Below are positions 17,541 to 25,969 of a stretch of 64,000 nucleotides of DNA, piece after piece. The position numbers and the translations under genes are program-made. Under the pieces are notes generated by a model. It was not told the origin of the DNA. It saw only the letters and a list, made by a program, of their open reading frames with translations, and did not search any database. Each line of letters starts with the position of its first letter. Within the stretch, counting starts at the first letter, position 1. This DNA comes from Pyxidicoccus caerfyrddinensis (GTDB lineage: Bacteria > Myxococcota > Myxococcia > Myxococcales > Myxococcaceae), in contig NZ_JAAIYA010000008.1 in assembly GCF_010894405.1 (NCBI RefSeq), forward strand, positions 186,001-250,000, given 5' to 3'.

Positions 17541-18386
17541 ATGAAGGTTCATCAATTGTTTGTTTTGGGGGCACTGATCACTAGCGCGCTGTCTCTTCCC
17601 GCCTTTGCAACAGGCGGCCAGAGTTCGGCACAGCCTCTGCAGACCACCGCACCGGGCGCGATTTATGCCATCAACGACGCGGGCGCCCTGCTGTGGTACC
17701 GGCATGACGGGCGAGACGACGGCAGCTTCAGATGGGCTCCCAACTCAGGCAGAAGGGTGGGCAACGGCTGGAATTTCAAGCAGGTGTTTCCAGGCGGCGA
17801 CGGCGTGATTTACGCCATCACCGATGCGGGTGACCTGCTGTGGTACCGGCATGACGGGCGAGGCGACGGCAGCTTCAGATGGGCTCCCAACTCAGGCAGC
17901 AGGGTGGGCAACGGCTGGAATTTCAAGCAGGTCTTTTCAGGCGGCGACGGCGTGATTTACGCCATCAATGATGCGGGCGACCTGCTGTGGTACCGGCATG
18001 ACGGGCGAGGCGACGGCAGCTTCAGATGGGCCTCCAACTCAGGCAGCAGGGTGGGCAACGGCTGGAATTTCAAGCAGGTCTTTTCAGGCGGCGACGGCGT
18101 GATTTACGCCATCAACGATACGGACGATCTGCTGTGGTACCGGCATGACGGGCGAGGCGATGGCAGCAGCAGATGGGCCTCCAACTCAGGCAGCGACGTG
18201 GGCAACGAATGGCGTTACAAGCACGTGTTTTCAGGCGGCGACGGCGTGATTTACGCCATCAACGATGCGGAGGACCTGCTGTGGCTCCGGCATGACGGGC
18301 GAGGCGATGGCAGCGTGCGGTGGGCCTCCAACACAGGCGTCAGGGCGGGCAACGGCTGGCATTTCAAGCAGGTCTTTTCGCAATAA
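17541..18386 (+). CDS. Secreted tachylectin-like five-bladed beta-propeller lectin
   Basis: 281 residues from the ATG at 17541, which has GGAG at good spacing; an ATG four codons earlier is possible. A Sec signal peptide (LFVLGALITSALSLPAFA) is followed by five near-identical 47-residue repeats: IYAINDAGDLLWYRHDGRGD, then GSFRWA, and VGNGWNFKQVFSGGDG. This is the Tachylectin Pfam family, whose horseshoe-crab member is a five-bladed propeller binding GlcNAc/GalNAc. Five repeats match that blade number exactly. A secreted or surface sugar-binding protein, perhaps for prey or self recognition, is inferred. Repeats 2 and 3 are almost identical at DNA level, so the unit (141 bp) has been amplified recently. 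A hairpin follows the stop. Confidence 0.85.
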   Translation: MKVHQLFVLGALITSALSLPAFATGGQSSAQPLQTTAPGAIYAINDAGALLWYRHDGRDDGSFRWAPNSGRRVGNGWNFKQVFPGGDGVIYAITDAGDLLWYRHDGRGDGSFRWAPNSGSRVGNGWNFKQVFSGGDGVIYAINDAGDLLWYRHDGRGDGSFRWASNSGSRVGNGWNFKQVFSGGDGVIYAINDTDDLLWYRHDGRGDGSSRWASNSGSDVGNEWRYKHVFSGGDGVIYAINDAEDLLWLRHDGRGDGSVRWASNTGVRAGNGWHFKQVFSQ

Positions 18387-18392
18387 GGGGAG

Positions 18393-18426
18393 CCGTGGAA
18401 GGTGTCAGACCTGGCACCTTCCACGG
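18393..18426 (+). terminator. Stem-loop after the tachylectin-like gene
   Basis: Perfect 12-bp stem CCGTGGAAGGTG / CACCTTCCACGG around a 10-base loop, starting 7 bases after the stop codon. Confidence 0.65.
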
Positions 18427-18543
18427 CCTACGTGCTGGTGTCGAGCAAGAGCACAAGGGCCAACACCCGCGTGACTGCACGGTCGTGGTAGGGACGGCCC
18501 TCGACGGGCCGCCACCCGCACAGACGAGAACACTGGTGAGTTC

Positions 18544-18756
18544 GTGTGGGGCAAAGAGGTCTCCCGAGGAGAGGTTCCCAGCGCGGAGGTTCATGCCTCC
18601 GGTACCTGTGGCGCGGCGGCAAGGTGCAGCAACGGAACCATCGTTTCCTGTTCGGGGACGAGCAATTGTTACTCTTTCACCCTGTGCTACGCGACCTGCG
18701 ACGGCGTCGATTACTGGTGCAAGCGCAACCCCGGTCAGGCGCCGCCCTGCCCCTGA
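18544..18756 (+). pseudogene. Cys-rich small secreted-type peptide lacking its N-terminus (relic or GTG-started ORF)
   Basis: The frame (open from 18475) encodes a Cys-rich tail: SGTCGAAARCSNGTIVSCSG, then NCYSFTLCYATCDGVDYWC and QAPPCP. Eight or so Cys in about 50 residues suggest a disulfide-bonded extracellular peptide. No signal peptide or ATG precedes it; only a GTG at 18544 without a good Shine-Dalgarno. I therefore read it as the remains of a small secreted protein. The nearby regions 18427-18543 and 18757-18976 show nothing else recognisable. Confidence 0.4.
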
Positions 18757-18976
18757 TGTGAGTGGTTGGAAATGGCGGCGCTGGAGCATGTGTCACTCCA
18801 GCGCTGCGAAAAGGCTGGCAGCCCGGCGCCAACGCCTACCACCCCATACGACCCCACGAGATCGACCAGCGCGACCCGTCCCGGCGCGCGTATCTGGCGT
18901 GGTTCGAAATCTGGTTCGCGACGCGCAGGTGGTGCCTGCCCAGCCGTAATCGACGTCCCCATGCGAGAGTGGCGGC

Positions 18977-20287
18977 ATGACTCGTCGTGGCACCTCTCCG
19001 GCACCGCCATCCGACAGTGAATGGAGTGAGCTCGAGCACTCGCTCGTGACGTCCTGGCGCCTGGACGCGCTGGCCGTCCAGGCGGACCGCCTCCAGCAGC
19101 GGGGAGACCCTCGCGGCGAGCTGATGGCCCTGGACCTGAACCCCACTCCCGAGGACCGGGGCTGGCGGCACCGACGGCACGAACTGCTCACCACCTGGCT
19201 GGGCGAGCCGCTCGCGGCCCGCGCGGGACACCTCGTCCAGCATGGCTTCATCCACGCGCTTCGCGATGACCGCTTCCATCCTCCGGGCTTGCTCGACGGT
19301 CCGCTGGGGACCTTCGTCCGGCGCTACACGGTGCGCGGTGATGAGCAGGCGCTGGCACGACTCGCGAGCCGTCCAAGGCCCTGGCTGGTTCAGCTCACCT
19401 TCATGCCTGGCGGCCCCGCCGTGCGCGTCAGCGACACGGTGCGAGACGCACTCATCGCCGCGACGCCCCATCTCCAGGAGCTTCACCTGCTGGGGGCACG
19501 TCCTCCGTTCGACGCCTTTCCCCATCCCGCGGTCCGTCGTGTGTCCCTTGGACAGCAGAACCTCCCAGCGGAACGAAACACCCTCATTGTTCCGGAAGGC
19601 GTCGAAGTGCTCGGCTGTCCTCACGCGGAAGGTCGCCGCGGCCCCTGGGTGGAGAACTCGGAGCTGGAGCTCGCGCTCGAGGCGGTCCACGAGCAGCATG
19701 ATTGCGGCCGGCTCCAGGAGTCCCATGGCGAGTACTTCGCCGAGGTGGGCTCTCTGCCCGCGCTGCTCGCGCGCCTGCGCTCCGCGGGGCTCGTCACGAT
19801 GGACGGCCCTCTCGTCAGGTTGACGACGGCGGGGCGTGTCCTGCGCAACCTGGAGCCCCTTCGCGCGCCTCGCCTCTCCTCGGCGCAGCTCGACTTCGGC
19901 CGTTGGATTCTCTGGGCGGGGGCGCGCCGACGGACAGGTGAACATGACGAGGTGTTCATCGACACCCTGCGCAGTCACATCCCATGGCTCGAACAGTGTC
20001 TCGCGCACGTCCCCCTCGACAAGAGCGTCCAGGACACGCTGGTGAGCTATCGCCGCTTCCTCATCGACACGCTGATTCCAGCCGATGAGCACGAGGTCCG
20101 CGCGTTCGATTCGCCCGGTGCTCTCGCCGAGGCCGTGGAGACGCTGTTGGAGCTGGAGGACCTGGACCTGGAGTTCCTCCACGAGGCCAACCCCTTGGCC
20201 AACGAGGCGCTCCTGGGCCTGGAAGCCGCACTCGACTCCACGCTGGCTCCCAGCCAGGCCCTCTTCCACCTCGTGTGGGGCAGATGA
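18977..20287 (+). CDS. TIGR02996-like domain protein of unknown function
   Basis: 436 residues, cytoplasmic by appearance. The N-terminal segment LDALAVQADRLQQRGDPRGE followed by LMALDLN matches the TIGR02996 'repeat-companion' motif, found almost only in myxobacteria and planctomycetes and usually ahead of leucine-rich repeats. Here the middle (residues about 110-230) has irregular Leu-rich stretches such as ATPHLQELHLLGARPPFDAF that may be degenerate LRRs. The C-terminal 200 residues are not recognised. The role is unknown. It converges on the RCC1 gene with only 22 bases between. Confidence 0.65.
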   Translation: MTRRGTSPAPPSDSEWSELEHSLVTSWRLDALAVQADRLQQRGDPRGELMALDLNPTPEDRGWRHRRHELLTTWLGEPLAARAGHLVQHGFIHALRDDRFHPPGLLDGPLGTFVRRYTVRGDEQALARLASRPRPWLVQLTFMPGGPAVRVSDTVRDALIAATPHLQELHLLGARPPFDAFPHPAVRRVSLGQQNLPAERNTLIVPEGVEVLGCPHAEGRRGPWVENSELELALEAVHEQHDCGRLQESHGEYFAEVGSLPALLARLRSAGLVTMDGPLVRLTTAGRVLRNLEPLRAPRLSSAQLDFGRWILWAGARRRTGEHDEVFIDTLRSHIPWLEQCLAHVPLDKSVQDTLVSYRRFLIDTLIPADEHEVRAFDSPGALAEAVETLLELEDLDLEFLHEANPLANEALLGLEAALDSTLAPSQALFHLVWGR

Positions 20288-20309
20288 CCGCCGCCGAGGG
20301 GGCCGCGCC

Positions 20310-22550
20310 TCACCAGAGCTGGAGCGGCGTCGGAGAGAATCCCGACCTGCCGTTTCCAAACTGTCCGTAGAGGTTCAAGCCCCAGGCGTGGACAGTGCCA
20401 TTCACCCTCACCGCCAGCGAGTGATAGTGGCCCGCGGACAGGGCCACCACGCCGGCGAAGCCCGGCACCTTGACCGCTGTCACCCGAGTGGTCCGCGTCG
20501 CGTCCCCCAGCTGGCCATAGGTATTGATGCCCCAGGCCGAGAGGGTGGCATCCGATATCAGGGCCAACGAGTAACGCTGGCCCGCCGCCAGGGCCGTCGC
20601 CCCGGCGACGCCTGGCACCTGGACGGGCAGCAGCCGCCGGGTCACCGTTCCGTCCCCCAGCTGGCCATAGGCATTGTCGCCCCAGGCCCACACGGTGCCA
20701 CCCGTCTTCACCGCCAGCGAGTGGTCGGAGCCCGCCGCCAGGGCCACCGCGCCGGTGAGGCTCGTCACCCGGACCGGCGCCAGCCGCTGGGTGGTCGTCC
20801 CATTTCCCAGCTGGCCATAGGTGTTGGAGCCCCAGGCCCAGACGCTGCCGTCCGACCTCAGCGCCAGCGCGTGGTACGCGCCGGGGGACGTCGCCATGGC
20901 CGTCACTCCAGTGAGGCCGGACACCTGGGTGGGTGTCGCCCGGGGAAGACCCGTTCCATCCCCGACCTGCCCCTCGGCATTGCGCCCCCAGGCCCAGAGG
21001 GTGCCGTCCGTCTTCAACGCCAGCGAGAAGCCGCTTCCCACCGCCACGGCCCTCACGCCGGTGAGCCCCGCCACCTGGATGGGAACCAAGCTCGCGGTGG
21101 TGCTCCCATCGCCCAGCTGCCCCTGGGCGTTGTCGCCCCAGGCCCAGACGGTGCCGTCCGTCTTCACCGCCAGCGAGTGGTAGAACCCCGTCGACACGTC
21201 GGCGACACCCGTGAGCCCGGGGACCTGGGTGGGCGTCACCTGCCGCGTGACGGTTCCATCTCCCAGCTGCCCCGAGCTGTTGTTCCCGGAGCTCCAGACG
21301 GTGCCGTCCGTCTTCAACACCAGCGAGTGATACAGGCCTCCCACGGCCCGCTGGGCGCCGGTGAACTGGGTGGCGGAGGGGTACGCGGCCTCGGCGGCGC
21401 CCAGGTTCCCGTACTCCAACGTGTCGTGACGGCCCCAGGCCCAGGCGGTGCCGTCCTGCTTCAGCACCAGCGAGTGATAGCGGCCCACCCCCAGGGCCGT
21501 CACGTTGGTGAGACCCGGCACCTGCGTAGGCGTCAGCTTGATGCCGCCGGTCCCATCTCCCATCAGCCCATAGGAGTTGTTGCCCCAGGCCCAGACGGTG
21601 CCGTCCGTCTTCAACGCCACCGAATAATGTTCGCCCGAGTCCATGAACGCGACGCCGGTGAGGCCGGGAATCTGCGTGGGCGTCAGCCGCCGGCTCATCG
21701 TCGCATCCCCGAGCCCGAGCACGCCGTACAAGTTGTCACCCCAGACCCAGGCGGTGCCATCCGACTTCACCGCCATGACGTGGGAGTGACCTGCATTCAA
21801 GACCACCACGCCGGTGAGGCCCGGCACCGGCGCGGGCGTCAGCCGGCTCGTGGTCGTCCCATTCCCCAGTTGCCCGTACGTGTTGTCACCCCAGGCCCAG
21901 ACGGTGCCGTCCGCCCTCAGCGCCACCGAGAAGGCATAGCCTCCCGACACGGCCGTCGCCAGGGACAGGCCCGGCACCTGCGTGGGCGTCAGCCGCTGGG
22001 TGGTCGTTCCATCCCCGAGCTGCCCCTCGGCATTGCGCCCCCAGGCCCAGACGGTGCCGTCCGACTTCAGCGCCAGCGAGTGACTGAAGCTCCCCGCCAG
22101 GGCCGCCACGCCCGTGAGGCCCGGCACCTGCTTGGGCGAAAGCCGCCCGGTGGTGGTCCCGTCCCCCAGCTGCCCGTAGGTGTTGTAGCCCCACACCCAC
22201 GCGGTGCCATCCGCTCGCCGCGCGAGCGAGTAGCCGCTGCCCACCGCCACCGCCGTCACGCCGGTGAGGCCCGGCACCTGCGCGGGCGTCCCCCGGTGGG
22301 TGGTCGTCCCATCCCCGAGGTCTCCTCCATAGTTGATGCCCCAGGACCACACCGTGCCGTCCGGCTTCAACACCAGGTTGTGGGACTCCACCGCGAGCGT
22401 GCCCTGCGCCGCCAGTCTCCACTGCTGCGTCCGTACCTCCTCCGTGCCCGGGAGCGGCTCCCCTCCCCCACAGCTGAACCCCGCCACCACCACGCACACC
22501 AGCCAGACGGCCCTGACGACAGAGGACACGGCGTGATTCCTTGCGCTCAT
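20310..22550 (-). CDS. RCC1-repeat lipoprotein (two seven-bladed propellers)
   Basis: About 746 residues from the ATG at 22550 (MSARNHAVSS), chosen because GGAGGGT lies just upstream; the frame is open another 50 codons before that. The signal peptide ends VVVAGFSCGGG, a probable lipobox. The rest is 14 RCC1-type repeats of about 50 residues, each with a DGTVWAWGxNxYGQLGDGTT core followed by VPGLTGV and HSLALK. Fourteen blades suggest two seven-bladed propellers. In eukaryotes RCC1 binds chromatin and Ran, but the bacterial lipoproteins are extracytoplasmic with unknown ligands. Repeat 7 is the most divergent (RHDTLEYGNLGAAEAAYPS). No neighbour suggests a specific job. Confidence 0.85.
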   Translation of the reverse strand: MSARNHAVSSVVRAVWLVCVVVAGFSCGGGEPLPGTEEVRTQQWRLAAQGTLAVESHNLVLKPDGTVWSWGINYGGDLGDGTTTHRGTPAQVPGLTGVTAVAVGSGYSLARRADGTAWVWGYNTYGQLGDGTTTGRLSPKQVPGLTGVAALAGSFSHSLALKSDGTVWAWGRNAEGQLGDGTTTQRLTPTQVPGLSLATAVSGGYAFSVALRADGTVWAWGDNTYGQLGNGTTTSRLTPAPVPGLTGVVVLNAGHSHVMAVKSDGTAWVWGDNLYGVLGLGDATMSRRLTPTQIPGLTGVAFMDSGEHYSVALKTDGTVWAWGNNSYGLMGDGTGGIKLTPTQVPGLTNVTALGVGRYHSLVLKQDGTAWAWGRHDTLEYGNLGAAEAAYPSATQFTGAQRAVGGLYHSLVLKTDGTVWSSGNNSSGQLGDGTVTRQVTPTQVPGLTGVADVSTGFYHSLAVKTDGTVWAWGDNAQGQLGDGSTTASLVPIQVAGLTGVRAVAVGSGFSLALKTDGTLWAWGRNAEGQVGDGTGLPRATPTQVSGLTGVTAMATSPGAYHALALRSDGSVWAWGSNTYGQLGNGTTTQRLAPVRVTSLTGAVALAAGSDHSLAVKTGGTVWAWGDNAYGQLGDGTVTRRLLPVQVPGVAGATALAAGQRYSLALISDATLSAWGINTYGQLGDATRTTRVTAVKVPGFAGVVALSAGHYHSLAVRVNGTVHAWGLNLYGQFGNGRSGFSPTPLQLW

Positions 22551-22752
22551 GGACACCCTCCTGGAGGTACGGCGGGCATTTCCGTACTCCAGTTGCACCT
22601 TCAACAGGAAGGGCCGTCCCGATTTTTCTGTATGTGAGTCCAGCCGTGCCCCGACTTCTTCCGTATCACTGTTGCGGATGAGCTCCGCGGCTCGAGCCAC
22701 CCCGCGGGATTGAGCATTAACCTTTGAGCCTGGCGGGGGTTAGTCTCTGCAT

Positions 22753-23235
22753 ATGACTCCTTCTTCCTGGAAATCGTTCCGAGTCCTGCTTGTCTCCGTG
22801 GCGCTGCTGTCTTCGTTGGCCCGGGCTGAGAAGCCCGACAGTCGGGCGGATCGAGCTGCGCGTGCGGCGTGCATCAGCGAGGCCACTCCACTGTTCTCTT
22901 CGTCGTGGTCCGGTCGGGCGGACTACGTGGCACGCCTGTGCAAGAGACCCTCTCCCAGCACGGTCAGCTGCGTGAAGGACGTGAAGCCCTCGCTCGTCGT
23001 CATGTCGGACTGGAGCCGGCACGTCGAGAACCTGTGCAGCCGTGCTACCCCCAACACCGCCGAGTGTTTCCTTGGGGTGAGGAGCGCGTTGTCCATCCGG
23101 TCCGACTGGTTGGACACCGCCGTGGCGATGTGCCGGAAAGCGACGCCCGAGACACTCGGCTGCTTTCGTGAGGCATGGAAGCAGCGGTCGTTCGACAGAG
23201 ACGCCGCGATCCGCGACTGCGGCGGCGGGAGGTAG
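22753..23235 (+). CDS. Secreted small protein with three Cys-pair repeats
   Basis: 160 residues with a signal peptide (SFRVLLVSVALLSSLARA). The mature part has about 45-residue repeats: ACISEATPLF, LCKRPSPSTVSCVKDVKP, LCSRATPNTAECFLGVRS, MCRKATPETLGCFREAWK. Each has a Cys before a [K/R]-x-[P/A]-[S/T]-P-x-T segment and another Cys about ten residues later, so disulfides in the periplasm or outside the cell are likely. I do not recognise the family. The gene is divergent from the RCC1 gene and is followed, on the opposite strand, by the siderophore importer. Confidence 0.65.
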   Translation: MTPSSWKSFRVLLVSVALLSSLARAEKPDSRADRAARAACISEATPLFSSSWSGRADYVARLCKRPSPSTVSCVKDVKPSLVVMSDWSRHVENLCSRATPNTAECFLGVRSALSIRSDWLDTAVAMCRKATPETLGCFREAWKQRSFDRDAAIRDCGGGR

Positions 23236-23275
23236 CATCACGGCCCGGGAGTCAGCTCCCGTCGTCCGCGCGACG

Positions 23276-24034
23276 TCAGCGATAGTGCGTGGCAATCCAG
23301 TCGCCGTCGATGCGCTGGATGGAGATGTCCAGGTCATACACGGCCCGCAGGACCTCCGGCCGCATGATGTCCTCGGGGCGTCCCTGGAAGGTGACCTTGC
23401 CATCTCGCATCGCGATGAGGTGGTCCGAGTAGCAGGACGCGAAGTTCAGGTCGTGCAGCACCATGACGATGCTTTTCCTGAGCGTGTCGACCGCGGTGCG
23501 CAGCTGCTTCATCATCGCCACCGAGTGCTTCAGGTCCAGGCCATTGAGCGGCTCGTCCAGCAGGACGTAATCCGTGTCCTGGCAGAGCACCATGGCCACG
23601 AAGGCGCGCTGGCGCTGGCCGCCGGACAGCTCGTCCAGGAAGCGCTCGGCGAGCGCGTCCAGGCCCATGTGGTGGATGGCCCGCTCCACGTGCTCGCGGT
23701 CCTGCACCGTGGGCCGTCCCTTGGAGTGCGGGTAGCGGCCAAACGTCACCAGCTCCCGCACGGTGAGCCGCGACGTCAGGTGGTTGTCCTGCCGCAGGAT
23801 GGCCAGCCTGCGGGCGAGCACGTCCCCCGGCGTGGTGCGGACATCCAGCCCATCCACCAGCACGGTGCCCGACGACATCGGCAGCACCCGGCTGACCATC
23901 GACAGCAGCGTCGACTTGCCCGCGCCGTTCGGCCCGATGATGGAGGTGATTCCCCCGACGGGCAGCCGCAGGGTGACGTCGTCGACGACGAGCGTATCGC
24001 CGTAGCGCTTCGTGACGTTCCTCGTCTCGATCAT
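23276..24034 (-). CDS. Siderophore ABC importer, ATP-binding subunit (YclP/FecE type)
   Basis: 252 residues. Walker A is GPNGAGKST, the signature is LSGGQRQRAFVA and Walker B is DYVLLDEPLNGLD; the switch His is in MVLHDLN. The sequence resembles the YclP/CeuD branch of Fe-siderophore ATPases. It powers uptake through the two permeases encoded just upstream; its ATG overlaps the stop of the 24031 permease gene in an ATGA tetranucleotide, so the two are translationally coupled. It is the last gene of a binding protein - permease - permease - ATPase operon. Iron repression is expected from the Fur-box match before the first gene. Confidence 0.9.
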   Translation of the reverse strand: MIETRNVTKRYGDTLVVDDVTLRLPVGGITSIIGPNGAGKSTLLSMVSRVLPMSSGTVLVDGLDVRTTPGDVLARRLAILRQDNHLTSRLTVRELVTFGRYPHSKGRPTVQDREHVERAIHHMGLDALAERFLDELSGGQRQRAFVAMVLCQDTDYVLLDEPLNGLDLKHSVAMMKQLRTAVDTLRKSIVMVLHDLNFASCYSDHLIAMRDGKVTFQGRPEDIMRPEVLRAVYDLDISIQRIDGDWIATHYR

Positions 24035-25005
24035 ACCGGCGCCTTCCTCATGAGCATCGAGATGAACACCAGCCCGCCCACGAACTCGATGATGACTCGG
24101 GGGTTGGTGTTGAAAGCGAAGACCTGCTCCAGGATGAACTGCCCGGCGACCAGGCACACCCCGGCGACGAGCGCGGCGGCGGGCAGGACGAGCGCGTGAC
24201 GGTACGTGCGCACCAGCGCATGCGCCAGGTTGGAGACCAGGAGACCGAAGAAGGTCACCGGCCCCACCAGCGCGCTGGACACCGAGACGAGGATGGCCAC
24301 CAGCACCAGGATGATGGCCGCCGTGCGCTGGTGGTCCACGCCCAGGTTGATGGACATCTCCCGGCCCAGCACCAGGACATCGAAGGTCCTGAGCATCCGG
24401 AACCCCACGATGGACACGCCCAGTGTCAGCAGGAACGAGACGAGCAACAGCTCCTGGTCCGGGTTGTTGAAGCTCGCGAAGAACCGGTCCTGGAGGAAGA
24501 TGAACTCGTTGGGGTCGATGAGGCGCTGGAGGAAGGACGCGAGGCTGCGGAAGAGCACGCCCAGCACCACGCCCGTCAGCAGCACCAGGTGCAGGCTGCG
24601 CCCTCCCCCACTGAAGAGCCCCCAGTACAGGACGGCCGAGAAGGCCACCATGATGAGGATTTCGACGCCGAACAGCAGCCGGGGATCCAGGCTCGCCGCC
24701 GTGCCGGAGCCCAGGAAGTAGAGCAGGCACGTCTGGATGAAGACGTAGAGGTTGTCGAACCCCAGGATGGCGGGCGTCAGCACGCGGTTGCCCGACACCG
24801 TCTGGAACAGCACCGTGGAGACGGCGATGGCGTAGCCCACCAACAGCGCCGTCGCCAGCTTCCGCCCCCGGAAGGGCAGGACGAAGTCCCACTGGCCGCT
24901 CGCGTTGAACAGCAGGAACAGCAGGGCGCAGGCAATCGTCGCGCAGCCGAGGATGAGCAGCGTGCGCTCGGGTCGCCGCGCCGCCGCGACGCGCTCAGCC
25001 GACAC
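24031..25005 (-). CDS. Siderophore ABC importer, permease 2 (YclO/FecD type)
   Basis: FecCD-family permease of 324 residues with about nine to ten hydrophobic segments. A family motif is GREMSINLGVDHQRTA, the coupling segment contacting the ATPase. I start it at the GTG at 25005, because GGAGGG lies 6-7 bases upstream and this leaves a normal FecCD N-terminus; it overlaps the upstream permease by 11 bases. Longer N-terminal readings through the upstream gene are non-homologous. It pairs with the 24995 permease to form a heterodimeric channel. Confidence 0.88.
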   Translation of the reverse strand: MSAERVAAARRPERTLLILGCATIACALLFLLFNASGQWDFVLPFRGRKLATALLVGYAIAVSTVLFQTVSGNRVLTPAILGFDNLYVFIQTCLLYFLGSGTAASLDPRLLFGVEILIMVAFSAVLYWGLFSGGGRSLHLVLLTGVVLGVLFRSLASFLQRLIDPNEFIFLQDRFFASFNNPDQELLLVSFLLTLGVSIVGFRMLRTFDVLVLGREMSINLGVDHQRTAAIILVLVAILVSVSSALVGPVTFFGLLVSNLAHALVRTYRHALVLPAAALVAGVCLVAGQFILEQVFAFNTNPRVIIEFVGGLVFISMLMRKAPV

Positions 25006-25954
25006 GGGCGTCCCTCCGCAAGAGGAAATAGAGGAAGAGCACACTGCCGACAACGCCGGCGATGGTCGCCCCCGGGATTTCGTAGGGGAAGCGCACCACG
25101 CGGCCGAGGATGTCACACAGCAGCACGAAGCCCGCGCCACCGACCGCCACCCACGGAATGGCCCGGCGCGCGTTGTCGCCCGTGAACAGGCTGACGAGGT
25201 TGGGGACCAGCAGCCCGAGGAAGGGCACCATTCCCACGGTGACGACCACCATGGCGGTGACCAGGGAGACGATGACCAGCCCGAGCGCCATGATGCGCGA
25301 GTAGTTCATGCCCAGGTTGGTGGTGAAGGCCTCCCCCATGCCCGCCACGGTGAAGCGGTCCGCCGCGATATAGGCGCAGCACGTCAGCCCCAGCGTCACC
25401 CAGAGCAGTTCGTAGCGCCCTCGCAGGACGTTGGAGAAGTCGCCCGTCTTCCAGGCGTTGACGGACTGAAGCAGGTCCATCCGGTAGGCGTAGAAGGTCG
25501 TGATGGAGTCGAAGACGCTGCCCAGCACCAGGCCCACCAGGGGGACGATGAGGACCGAGCGCAGCGGGATGCGGCGCAGGATGAGCAGGAACAAGGCTGT
25601 GCCCGCCAGGGCGAAGACCGCCGCCACGAGCATCTTCCCGAGCACGGGAAGCTGAGGGGCCAGGATGGTGGCGGCCAGGAGGCCCAGGCTCGCGGACTCC
25701 GCGGCCCCCGCCGTCGCCGGGTCCACGAAGCGGTTGCGCACGAGCATCTGCAGGATGAGCCCCGCCACGCCCAGGGAGGTGCCCACCAGCATGACGGCCA
25801 GCATCCGGGGAATCCGGCTGATGACCAGGACCTGGAGGGCCTGCTCGTCAGCGCTCGGAGAGAAGAGTGAGTGCCACGACACGTTGCTGACGCCGATGAG
25901 CAGACTGCCCAGCGCCAGCAGGACGATGACGATGAAGGCGACGAGGAGGCGCAT
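24995..25954 (-). CDS. Siderophore ABC importer, permease 1 (YclN/FecC type)
   Basis: 319 residues, multi-pass, FecCD family. The N-terminus is MRLLVAFIVIVLLALGSLLI. The motif LGVAGLILQMLVRNRFVDP near residue 70 and GEAFTTNLGMNYSRIMALGL near residue 215 are diagnostic; the latter is the ATPase coupling helix. The gene follows the binding-protein gene by 15 bases and overlaps the next permease by 11 bases. It resembles the petrobactin/catecholate importers (YclNOPQ), so a catecholate or mixed siderophore is the likely cargo; the specificity is inference. Confidence 0.88.
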   Translation of the reverse strand: MRLLVAFIVIVLLALGSLLIGVSNVSWHSLFSPSADEQALQVLVISRIPRMLAVMLVGTSLGVAGLILQMLVRNRFVDPATAGAAESASLGLLAATILAPQLPVLGKMLVAAVFALAGTALFLLILRRIPLRSVLIVPLVGLVLGSVFDSITTFYAYRMDLLQSVNAWKTGDFSNVLRGRYELLWVTLGLTCCAYIAADRFTVAGMGEAFTTNLGMNYSRIMALGLVIVSLVTAMVVVTVGMVPFLGLLVPNLVSLFTGDNARRAIPWVAVGGAGFVLLCDILGRVVRFPYEIPGATIAGVVGSVLFLYFLLRRDARVG

Positions 25955-25969
25955 CGATGCCCGGGCCGG

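Noticed and set aside
17658..18380. Regular DNA repeats suggestive of a CRISPR or satellite array
   Set aside because: The 141-bp period is in frame and encodes tachylectin blades; there are no unique spacers.
20310..22400. Regular repeats of about 150 bp on the minus strand
   Set aside because: They encode RCC1 blades.
20085..22637. An 850-codon plus-strand frame opposite the RCC1 gene
   Set aside because: Its apparent repeats are only the antisense of the RCC1 repeats.
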